From Zoogloeaceae bacterium (GTDB lineage Bacteria; Pseudomonadota; Gammaproteobacteria; Burkholderiales; Rhodocyclaceae): a stretch of 5,398 nt of DNA. The position numbers and the translations under genes are program-made. The notes under the pieces were generated by a model. The model did no database searches. It was not told the DNA's origin and saw only the letters and a program-made list of their open reading frames with translations. The stretch lies in assembly GCA_031274855.1 (NCBI GenBank), contig JAISPO010000203.1:1-5398 (forward strand), written 5' to 3'. Within the stretch, counting starts at the first letter, position 1. Each line of letters begins with the position of its first letter. Positions 1 through 5,365 of this stretch are shown piece by piece.

Positions 1-1166
1 TGCTTGCGCTCGTCGAGCACGATGCCGCGGGTGTCGATGCGCGGCCCCTGCTTGCCGTTCCGGCGATCCTGCCATTCGCGGTAGTACCACAGGCCGGAAT
101 GGAGCCAGAAGAAGGCAAAGACGAAAATCAGGAGCCATTCCATGAATTTGGTGGCGATGAAAAGCTGCGGATATTTCTCGTAGTCGTGGCTGTTGGCGTG
201 GGGGCCGAAGGAGAGGTAGCCCGGAGTGGCATTGTGCATACCCGCCTTTTTGTCGGTATGGCACTTCATGCAGGTTTTGAGCCGGTTCTTCTCGCTCACC
301 TTGGAAGCCGGATCGTCGACCTTGGTGATATCGTGGCTGCTGTGGCAGTCGAAGCACTTGGCGGTATAGGCATAGCCCAGACCATTCACTTGACCGTGAT
401 AAGTACCCCGGTAGCTCTTGAGTTGTTCCTTGTGGCAGCCTCCACAGTTGTCGGTGATGAGGAGCTTGACCTGATCGGCTGAAGTGTTGCCAATGTCGTG
501 AGTGGTATGGCAATCGGAACAGACCGGGGCATCCCTGTTGTCATCCTCAAGCGCGGCCTTGCCGTGCACGGATTCGGAGTACTCCTCCAATTCGTCGGTA
601 TGGCACTTGGCGCCGCAGACATTGGGCACCGTCATGTGCCATTCGGTACGGGCATCGGTGCCGCGCGGCGGCACGTCAAAAGTGTGGGTATCGTGGCAGT
701 CGGTACAGGTGGCATTGACGCCACTGGGACTTTCATCGTTCTTTCTGGCGTGGAAGGATTTTTTGTAGGCCTCGATGTTCTTGACAATAATCGCCAGCCG
801 CGAGCCGGAATCGGCTTTCTGTTCAGCCTGAAGTTTCTGCCAGAGATCCTGGTGGCACTGGGGACAGCTCGTTACTTTGGCATCAGCCGGTTTCTTGTGC
901 TGCGCCTTGGCGTCGGTGATTTCGGTATGGCAGGTGGCGCAATCCATTTTGGCATGCACACCGCCGGAGTACTTCTCAGGTTTGATACTGTTCAGTGGCC
1001 GCTCAAGCGGCTTGCCCGCGTCATCCTCCCCCCCCTGCACCATGATTTTTTGCTTGCCTGCTTCGTGGCAATCAAGACAGGCGGTATTCGGGAAAGGGGC
1101 GGCTTGGCTGCCCCAAGCCAGCGTTAGGCCAATGGCGAGCGCCAGCCAATGCGTGATACGACTCAT
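1..1166 (-). CDS. Nonaheme cytochrome c with C-terminal membrane segment, CbcL-like quinone-linked oxidoreductase (partial, 3' end off window)
   Basis: The frame stays open from ATG 1166 to the left edge (388 codons, no stop), so the C-terminus is missing. The start has a good ribosome binding site, AAGGTG six bases upstream, and a signal peptide of about 22 residues ending SQA. Heme sites begin at residues 30 (CLDCH), 76 (CATCH), 101 (CPQCH), 154 (CTDCH), 184 (CGAKCH, with three residues between the cysteines), 216 (CSDCH), 241 (CGGCH), 271 (CFDCH) and 299 (CMKCH). Extra histidines, as in SVHG and TYHG, are likely distal ligands. A membrane helix lies at about 339-361 with an internal His356, followed by a basic stretch. 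Nine c-hemes ahead of a membrane part recall Geobacter CbcL, a nonaheme domain fused to a HydC/FdnI-type diheme cytochrome b that oxidises menaquinol. The cytochrome b part here would lie beyond the edge and is inferred. It is the last visible gene of the octaheme cluster, so quinone-pool exchange with the periplasmic cytochromes is the likely role. Another membrane-anchored multiheme quinol dehydrogenase remains possible. Confidence 0.85.
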   Translation of the reverse strand, partial: MSRITHWLALAIGLTLAWGSQAAPFPNTACLDCHEAGKQKIMVQGGEDDAGKPLERPLNSIKPEKYSGGVHAKMDCATCHTEITDAKAQHKKPADAKVTSCPQCHQDLWQKLQAEQKADSGSRLAIIVKNIEAYKKSFHARKNDESPSGVNATCTDCHDTHTFDVPPRGTDARTEWHMTVPNVCGAKCHTDELEEYSESVHGKAALEDDNRDAPVCSDCHTTHDIGNTSADQVKLLITDNCGGCHKEQLKSYRGTYHGQVNGLGYAYTAKCFDCHSSHDITKVDDPASKVSEKNRLKTCMKCHTDKKAGMHNATPGYLSFGPHANSHDYEKYPQLFIATKFMEWLLIFVFAFFWLHSGLWYYREWQDRRNGKQGPRIDTRGIVLDERK

Positions 1167-1196
1167 GTTTATCACCTTGCGATGCAGGTCGAACGG

Positions 1197-1213
1197 GGCG
1201 GCACATGGCCGCC
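1197..1213 (-). other. Short perfect hairpin between monoheme and nonaheme cytochrome genes
   Basis: GGCGGC pairs with GCCGCC around a five-base loop, in the 67-base gap between the monoheme cytochrome stop (1234) and the nonaheme start (1166). No T-tract follows on the minus strand, so it is not a classic intrinsic terminator. It could protect or divide the transcript, or be chance in GC-rich DNA. Confidence 0.3.
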
Positions 1214-1233
1214 GGTCATACCGCGAACTATAC

Positions 1234-1581
1234 CTATTGAGCCAGTATCCACTCAACAAGGTTTTGCAGTTCGGCTTTGTCTTTGGTTTCGACCATCTTG
1301 TGTTCTTCTTCCGTGCCGTCTTCCAGTTTTACCTTGGGGCTGGAGGAGAGATGCTTCATCAGTTTCGCCACCTTGTCCGCCTCGTCGGCATTTTTCTTGA
1401 CAATCTTTTTCAGCGAAGGCCCCTTCTTCTCTTTCTCGGGAGCATGGCACTTGGAGCAGTTATTTTTCTTGAACAGCGCCTTGGCCGCTTCTTCGTCAAA
1501 GGCATTGGCGGCAGGGGCCAGAAGCAGCATGGCGCTTCCGGCAAAGATGGCCAGAAGGGGGCTGCGGATGGTCTTCATCAT
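1234..1581 (-). CDS. Small periplasmic class I-type monoheme cytochrome c
   Basis: The protein has 115 residues with a signal peptide ending ANA at residue 27, leaving a mature electron carrier of about 88 residues. One heme site, CSKCH, is at 42-46. The C-terminal part ends in the amphipathic helix LQNLVEWIL, as in small class I cytochromes c, and Met96 (HKMVE) is the best candidate distal ligand. The mature protein is very rich in lysine near the heme, which would suit docking to acidic partners. I chose ATG 1581 over an in-frame ATG at 1617 because the signal peptide starts there and AGGA lies ten bases upstream; the upstream codons overlap the TPR gene. The second ATG (1578) is equally possible. 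The start lies one base after the TPR stop codon, so the two genes are probably translationally coupled. Its likely job is shuttling electrons between the membrane nonaheme protein and the octaheme enzyme (inference from context). Confidence 0.9.
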   Translation of the reverse strand: MMKTIRSPLLAIFAGSAMLLLAPAANAFDEEAAKALFKKNNCSKCHAPEKEKKGPSLKKIVKKNADEADKVAKLMKHLSSSPKVKLEDGTEEEHKMVETKDKAELQNLVEWILAQ

Positions 1582-1582
1582 G

Positions 1583-1960
1583 TTAGTGTGTTCCTGTTGT
1601 TTGGTCGCGCCGGGCATCGTGGCGCGCTTGAAGTGAGGCCTTCAGTTCGGATAGCTGGGCCTCGCGTGATGGGTCGACGCGAATCGCTTCATCGAGCGCG
1701 GCACGCGCCAAATCGTGGTCTCCGGCATGAAGATAAGCCAAGCCGAGACCCACCCAGGCCAGCGCGTTGCTGCTGTCACTGCCGATGATGTCCTGATAGG
1801 CGTGAATGGCGTCCGAGTACTTTCCGCCGGACAGGAGTTCGCCTGCCGACTTCATGCGCTCATCCTGCTGTGGAGACGTAGCCGTGGAATCGGCATGGAT
1901 CGGGGCCGCAAGGGCAAGCGCCAGCGATCCCGCTACTGCGAGCATGGTTACAAGTTTCAT
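1583..1960 (-). CDS. Small periplasmic TPR-repeat protein
   Basis: The protein has 125 residues with a hydrophobic signal peptide of about 23 residues (cleavage near IHA/DS; no lipobox). Residues 36-100 form about two tetratricopeptide repeats: the first around GKYSDAIHAYQDII, the second around AWVGLGLAYLHAGDHDLARAALDEAI with VDP at its end. The tail is charged. It has no heme motif and no catalytic signature, so a protein-protein interaction role in the periplasm is likely. It sits between the octaheme gene and a cytochrome gene, which suggests help in assembling or docking the cytochromes, similar in idea to the TPR domains of CcmI/NrfG-type heme-lyase helpers. That link is inference; it is much shorter than CcmI. 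The only Shine-Dalgarno-like sequence is GGGA five bases upstream of ATG. The transcription terminator at 1981-2015 lies directly ahead, so expression probably depends on read-through. Confidence 0.85.
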   Translation of the reverse strand: MKLVTMLAVAGSLALALAAPIHADSTATSPQQDERMKSAGELLSGGKYSDAIHAYQDIIGSDSSNALAWVGLGLAYLHAGDHDLARAALDEAIRVDPSREAQLSELKASLQARHDARRDQTTGTH

Positions 1961-1980
1961 CTTGATCCCGCGTTGAGTCT

Positions 1981-2015
1981 AAAAAAACTCCCCGACCGGC
2001 TATGCGGCCGGGGAG
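1981..2015 (-). terminator. Strong intrinsic terminator after the octaheme gene, inside the gene cluster
   Basis: On the minus strand, CTCCCCGGCCG pairs with CGGTCGGGGAG (11 pairs, one G-U) around the six-base loop CATAGC, followed directly by seven T residues. It begins 11 bases after the octaheme stop codon. Only 20 bases lie between the T-tract and the TPR start codon, leaving no room for a new promoter. It probably works as a partial terminator that gives much octaheme mRNA and less of the downstream genes. There is no T-tract on the plus strand, so it is one-directional. Confidence 0.85.
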
Positions 2016-2026
2016 GGGGAGAGATA

Positions 2027-3538
2027 TTACTTCAGTGCGCCAGCGCCGTAACGCTGTTCGAATCCTTTGCGCACCTTCTCGATCGCATCCTTGCTGATAC
2101 CGTTGAAGTACCAGTCGTGACCGTCGATCGGTCTGAAGTACTTGTCGAGGATTTCATCGGCAGCCTTCTCATTGCCGTCCTTCTTGAGCACGATTTCTCT
2201 CATTTCAGGAATCCACTTGAAGTAAGTGTTTTGCGCTACATCATAAATACCGTGCCACCAAGTGTAGTCCGGGCCCATCATCGAAGCGCCATGACGCGCG
2301 CGACGGCCTTCATGGTGCCAGATTTCCCACCAGATCCATTCGATCTTGTCGTCGAACGGCGCTGCCGTGATATAGCCGCGTTCCTGGAGTTCCTTCATGG
2401 CGCCAGCGATCGGCTTGGCGAACTTGTCGTTGTAAAGCTCAACGACGTTATCGAACTGCTTGTAGTGGCCGTTGATCACATTGGCGCTATGGCAGGCGTA
2501 GCAAACGTTGGTCATCTTCTTGCGACGCTGTTCCCACGTCAGCACTTCAGTAATCGTCGCGCCCTTGCCTTTGGCCGAATTATCGACATCGCCAACCTTG
2601 GGCAAGGCGGCATTCGGCGGCAGATCATACTCGTCGCCATTCGACAAGCGCACCATGTTGAGCTTGAACGAAATCGGCGGACGCAATGTCCAGGAGATCC
2701 GCTCGCCCACGTCATGGGTGATTTCCTGAGTCTTCGTGGCACTCATGTGGCAAGTCGCGCAAGTCGGCGCAGCCGTGTAATCCTTACCCACGATCCACTT
2801 CTTCGAATTGAGATTCATCTCATCCTTCAAGGCATTGTAGAGAATGCCATGCTTGGACTCGTTGTAAATCTCAAGTTGCGGATGGTCAGGACCTATATGG
2901 CACTTGCCGCAGTTTTCCGGCTGGCGAGCCTGCGCCGACGAGAATCTGTGGCGGCCATGACAAGCGGCGCACGAACCACGGCTGCCGTCCAGGTTCTGAC
3001 GGCCGATACCGGTGTTGGGCCAGGTATCGTAAGTCGCTTCGCCCGAGGAGGCATCCACCTGTACCTCGACGCCGTGGCAGGCACGGCAACCGACGTTCAC
3101 CGCAGCCGGACCACCGATCACTTCGCCCATGATGTTATCGAGCGAGGCGAGGATTTGACCGCCCTTGGCATGGTGAGAAGCCTGATGCTGCTTGACTTCC
3201 TTCTCGTGGCAATTCGCGCAGGTCTTCGGCGTAACAATGGTCACCACATGGAAATCCTTGCCGGTAGCCTTGTTCTTTTCGTGCTGAACAACGCCCTTGT
3301 CGCCCGGCTTACCCTTGTGGCAGTCGATGCAATCAATCTTTTCTTTGGCATGGACACTCTTCTTCCACTCAGTGACGATGCCGGGGCTTTCCTTGGTGTG
3401 GCACTCGATGCAGACCTTGCCGTCTTCAATATCCTGCTTGGACTTCACAGGCTTGGCGGCATAGGCGCTACTACAGGCCAGAACGATCGCACCGAGTACG
3501 AGCCCGAGTCTCCCTATGGCTTTCGCTAACGCATTCAT
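2027..3538 (-). CDS. hao: Octaheme cytochrome c of the hydroxylamine oxidoreductase (HAO) family
   Basis: The protein has 503 residues with a signal peptide ending at about residue 27 (AYA). Eight CXXCH heme sites begin at residues 43, 70, 107, 151, 190, 210, 260 and 346, the number and order of octaheme HAO-family proteins. The fourth (CRACH, 151-155) would hold the catalytic heme by analogy with HAO. The block THDVGERISWTLRP (274-287), WEQRRKKM (335-342) and MMGPDYTWWHG (420-430) are further HAO-like stretches. Family members act in the periplasm as multimers. With a tyrosine cross-linked to the catalytic heme they oxidise hydroxylamine; without it they tend to reduce nitrite, NO or hydroxylamine. 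Tyr425 lies about as far from the C-terminus as the cross-linking tyrosine of Nitrosomonas HAO, but this needs an alignment. The start has AAGGGG seven bases upstream. No haoB or cytochrome c554 gene is adjacent; a TPR protein and two cytochromes follow instead. With the FNR-type promoter, a reductive, low-oxygen role is more likely than classical nitrification (inference). Confidence 0.92.
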   Translation of the reverse strand: MNALAKAIGRLGLVLGAIVLACSSAYAAKPVKSKQDIEDGKVCIECHTKESPGIVTEWKKSVHAKEKIDCIDCHKGKPGDKGVVQHEKNKATGKDFHVVTIVTPKTCANCHEKEVKQHQASHHAKGGQILASLDNIMGEVIGGPAAVNVGCRACHGVEVQVDASSGEATYDTWPNTGIGRQNLDGSRGSCAACHGRHRFSSAQARQPENCGKCHIGPDHPQLEIYNESKHGILYNALKDEMNLNSKKWIVGKDYTAAPTCATCHMSATKTQEITHDVGERISWTLRPPISFKLNMVRLSNGDEYDLPPNAALPKVGDVDNSAKGKGATITEVLTWEQRRKKMTNVCYACHSANVINGHYKQFDNVVELYNDKFAKPIAGAMKELQERGYITAAPFDDKIEWIWWEIWHHEGRRARHGASMMGPDYTWWHGIYDVAQNTYFKWIPEMREIVLKKDGNEKAADEILDKYFRPIDGHDWYFNGISKDAIEKVRKGFEQRYGAGALK

Positions 3539-3566
3539 AAAAACACCCCTTTCTGAAAAAGGCCTG

Positions 3567-3594
3567 AAACACTGTAATAATACTCAAACACTGT
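3567..3594 (-). repeat. Pair of 9-bp direct repeats in the octaheme leader
   Basis: AAACACTGT (plus-strand reading) occurs at 3567-3575 and 3586-3594, exactly 19 bases apart, about two helical turns. Extending to CTNAAACACTGT keeps 11 of 12 bases identical. The pair falls between the predicted transcription start (near 3597) and the ribosome binding site. It could be a tandem regulator site or an RNA-level element. Confidence 0.45.
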
Positions 3595-3603
3595 GACGAG
3601 CGA

Positions 3604-3609
3604 TTTATA
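3604..3609 (-). promoter_or_regulatory. -10 element of the octaheme gene promoter
   Basis: TATAAA on the minus strand matches the sigma-70 -10 consensus at five of six positions. It predicts a transcription start near 3597 and a leader of about 59 bases. No good -35 hexamer is present; the FNR-type box overlaps that position, as expected for an activator-dependent class II promoter. Confidence 0.6.
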
Positions 3610-3632
3610 GGCGTTGGGGGGATAGGTGATCC

Positions 3633-3646
3633 TTGATTTCAGTCAA
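3633..3646 (-). promoter_or_regulatory. FNR/NnrR/Dnr-type activator box upstream of the octaheme gene
   Basis: TTGAC-TGAA-ATCAA on the minus strand (TTGAT-TTCA-GTCAA on plus) matches the FNR consensus TTGAT-N4-ATCAA in nine of ten bases. A C in the fifth position of a half-site is common in boxes of the NO-responsive regulators NnrR/Dnr. Its centre lies about 42.5 bases upstream of the start predicted from the TATAAA at 3604-3609, which is class II activation geometry. The sequence cannot tell which CRP/FNR family member binds. Confidence 0.75.
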
Positions 3647-3758
3647 GAAGAATATATCGCAGCAAGAGAAACGGCGGCGGCGCGCGATTTAAGCCTTCCC
3701 TTTCAAGGAGGTTCGGGTAGGGGCAAACTTGGCGCCGGGCCTCAACAGGGCTTGTAAC

Positions 3759-3788
3759 TTGACCGGAAAGAGGGTAATTTTTGAGAAT
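3759..3788 (+). promoter_or_regulatory. Weak promoter candidate for the Sel1/CsgG gene pair
   Basis: TTGACC (3759-3764) matches the -35 consensus in five of six bases. After an 18-base spacer, GAGAAT (3783-3788) matches -10 in four of six. It lies about 95 bases before the Sel1 gene start. The rest of the 346-base divergent gap (3539-3884) shows no other gene; in-frame codons upstream of 3885 do not look like protein. Confidence 0.3.
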
Positions 3789-3884
3789 GTGAAGTTGAGG
3801 CTGGAAGTAAGCTACATGGTTAACGCTACCGGCGGATTCCGGTTTTGTATGCCTTGGTTTTCCATTTTTTCAAGAGGCCATTCG

Positions 3885-4409
3885 ATGCGAACTGTATACT
3901 CGGCTTTACTGAGCATCCTGCTCATCGGTCTTGTTCAAATGGCGTACGCCCAGCCGGCAACGCCTCCGCCGCCGAATGATGTTCAAAGGCCCGCAGGAGA
4001 CGGCGCCATGACCGAGTTGATGCGTCAGGCGGAAAGTAATCCGCGTGCCGCTTACGATTTGGGATTGCGCTATTACCGCGGCGACGGGGTCGAGCAAAAC
4101 AGTTATCAGGCCATCGTCTGGATGCGCAAAGCTGCCGAACGCGGCAATCTGAACGCCCAAAAAGCCTTGGGCGGCTTCTACCTCTACGGGCTTGAGGAAA
4201 TGGGGTCCGATCCCAAAGAGGCGGAGAGATGGCTGCAACTAGCCGCTTCCCGCGGTGACGCTGAATCGGCCAAACTTCTCAAGGAAGCCCGCAGCGGGAA
4301 AGAAAAAGACCAACGCGATTTCGAGAAACGGCGTTCAGCTTACGGTGAATACTGGATGCGCAGTTACCCCTACTCCGGCCGCTGGAGGCGTGGCGCTTGG
4401 TCTTGGTAA
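3885..4409 (+). CDS. Secreted Sel1-repeat (SLR) protein
   Basis: The protein has 174 residues from ATG 3885. I preferred this start over the TTG at 3729 because a clear signal peptide starts here (residues 1-22, ending AYA/QP) and AAGAGG lies seven bases upstream. A short proline-rich linker (24-30) follows. Residues 54-89 and 90-126 are two Sel1-like repeats, with the typical AAYDLGLRYYRGDGV and AIVWMRKAAERGN patterns. A third begins at 127 and stops after one helix. The C-terminal 30 residues are basic and aromatic, rich in Arg, Trp and Tyr. Sel1 repeats form helical solenoids that bind other proteins, so a periplasmic adaptor or envelope role is plausible; no enzymatic motif is visible. 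It is probably co-transcribed with the CsgG-family lipoprotein gene, which starts 46 bases downstream with no clear terminator between. It faces away from the cytochrome cluster. Confidence 0.85.
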   Translation: MRTVYSALLSILLIGLVQMAYAQPATPPPPNDVQRPAGDGAMTELMRQAESNPRAAYDLGLRYYRGDGVEQNSYQAIVWMRKAAERGNLNAQKALGGFYLYGLEEMGSDPKEAERWLQLAASRGDAESAKLLKEARSGKEKDQRDFEKRRSAYGEYWMRSYPYSGRWRRGAWSW

Positions 4410-4455
4410 GCGGCCTTGCCTTCAAATTTTTTCAACTAACCTTCGAGAGAAAAAC

Positions 4456-5277
4456 ATGACATCCATGATGAAGAAACTTCTGATCCCTGCGATTTTGACT
4501 CTTGTATTGACCGGCTGCGGTGGCATCACGACCCGGGGCGGGCAAGACATGGGCGCTTCAGGAGCCGCCGCGGGCGGCAGCAGCGAGGGCGCCAATTCCT
4601 CGCTCGAACACTGCTCGGAGCCGCTGGGAACCATCGCTATCGACGATGGCCGTAACGCCAGCTGGTTCAGTTCCTTCAGCAGCACCACGAAGGTAACAAC
4701 CGTCGAGCCGCTGCTGCGTCTGGCCGTTCAGCAATCGAACTGCTTTGTGATTACCTCAATCGGGAATCAGCGCATGGATGACCGCTTGTCGCATATCACT
4801 GATCGCCAGCGCAACTCGGGCGAATACCGCGCAGGCTCCAAGCAGGAAAAAGGGCAGCGGGTAGCGGCCGATTACTATCTGGAACCGGCGATTATCATCA
4901 GCGATTCCGCCGTGGGCGGGGTATCTGGCGTAGTGGGCGGCCTTCTTGGCAGCTCACATAGAAACTTGGGCGCTGTTGCCGGCGGTTTTCAGTCGAAGGC
5001 GTCCGTCGTAACTTTATCGCTGATCGACATCCGTTCCGCCATTCAGATTGCAGCCGCCGAAGGCAGCGCGACATCAACTAATTATGGCGCGGCGCTGGGT
5101 GCTTTCGGCCCAAGCGCGGGCGGTGCGCTGAGCGGCTTTTCCAGCACGCCCGAAGGCAAGGCGACGGTCGAAGCCTTCATGGACGCCTGGAACAAAATGG
5201 TCGTCGCGCTGCGCAGCTACAAGGCGCAGGATGTCAAAGGCGGTATGGGCCGGGGCGGCCAGCTGAAGGTTAACTGA
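4456..5277 (+). CDS. CsgG/HfaB-family outer-membrane lipoprotein
   Basis: The protein has 273 residues from ATG 4456, which is followed by a lipoprotein signal with lipobox LTGC (Cys21). Gly at the next position favours the outer membrane. ATGs at 4465 and 4468 are alternatives; the purine run GAGAGA five bases upstream favours 4456. A low-complexity Gly/Ala/Ser linker (about 28-49) leads to the domain. CsgG-family features are the stretch EPLLRLAVQQSNCFVI (84-99), GQRVAADYYLEPAI (133-146), the glycine-rich GGVSGVVGGLLG (154-165), LGAVAGG (171-177), then LSLIDIRS (187-194), AAEGSA (200-205) and STPEGK with a C-terminal helix FMDAWNKMVVALR. CsgG is a nonameric secretion channel for curli subunits, and HfaB anchors the Caulobacter holdfast. 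Many relatives have unknown cargo, and no curli subunit gene is visible here, so the substrate is unknown. Cys53 and Cys96 might form a disulfide. Confidence 0.85.
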   Translation: MTSMMKKLLIPAILTLVLTGCGGITTRGGQDMGASGAAAGGSSEGANSSLEHCSEPLGTIAIDDGRNASWFSSFSSTTKVTTVEPLLRLAVQQSNCFVITSIGNQRMDDRLSHITDRQRNSGEYRAGSKQEKGQRVAADYYLEPAIIISDSAVGGVSGVVGGLLGSSHRNLGAVAGGFQSKASVVTLSLIDIRSAIQIAAAEGSATSTNYGAALGAFGPSAGGALSGFSSTPEGKATVEAFMDAWNKMVVALRSYKAQDVKGGMGRGGQLKVN

Positions 5278-5306
5278 GCCAGTTCCGATCCTGCGTGATA
5301 AAGCGG

Positions 5307-5334
5307 TTGCGCGCTTCGGGAAAGTCGATATAAT
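5307..5334 (+). promoter_or_regulatory. Sigma-70 promoter of the tRNA-Asp gene
   Basis: TTGCGC (5307-5312) and a perfect TATAAT (5329-5334) are separated by 16 bases. A GC-rich discriminator (GCGCGCC) follows before the likely start near 5341, the form typical of stable-RNA promoters under stringent (ppGpp) control. The tRNA begins about 25 bases later, leaving a short 5' leader for RNase P to remove. Confidence 0.75.
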
Positions 5335-5365
5335 GCGCGCCTCCTGTCGCTGACCGCGCAGGAAC

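Noticed and set aside
1582..1617. Twelve-residue N-terminal extension of the monoheme cytochrome from ATG 1617
   Set aside because: It would sit before the signal peptide and overlap the TPR gene; the ATG at 1581 has a ribosome site and directly begins the signal peptide.
498..1788. Plus-strand open frames (498-1127 and 877-1788) opposite the nonaheme, monoheme and TPR genes
   Set aside because: They overlap clear minus-strand cytochrome and TPR genes, have no ribosome sites or domains, and cross gene boundaries on the other strand.
1715..3529. Long plus-strand open frame of about 604 codons opposite the octaheme gene
   Set aside because: It lies antisense to a gene with eight heme motifs, a signal peptide and a good ribosome site. 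It has no recognisable domain, and long antisense frames are common in biased GC-rich coding DNA.
3633..3646. FNR-type box acting on the rightward Sel1 gene
   Set aside because: The box is symmetrical but lies about 240 bases from the Sel1 start with no matching -10 at class II spacing on the plus strand; it fits the leftward promoter.
3729..3884. Fifty-two-residue extension of the Sel1 protein from TTG 3729
   Set aside because: The extension shows no domain and would bury the signal peptide; ATG 3885 has AAGAGG at good spacing.
4378..4440. Possible terminator after the Sel1 gene (GGCCGC and GCGGCC followed later by a T-run)
   Set aside because: The loop would be about 25 bases and the T-run is not next to the stem, so it is not a convincing terminator.
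4255..4455. Extension of the CsgG-family protein back into the Sel1 gene
   Set aside because: It overlaps the end of the Sel1 gene in another frame and would place the lipobox at an impossible internal position.
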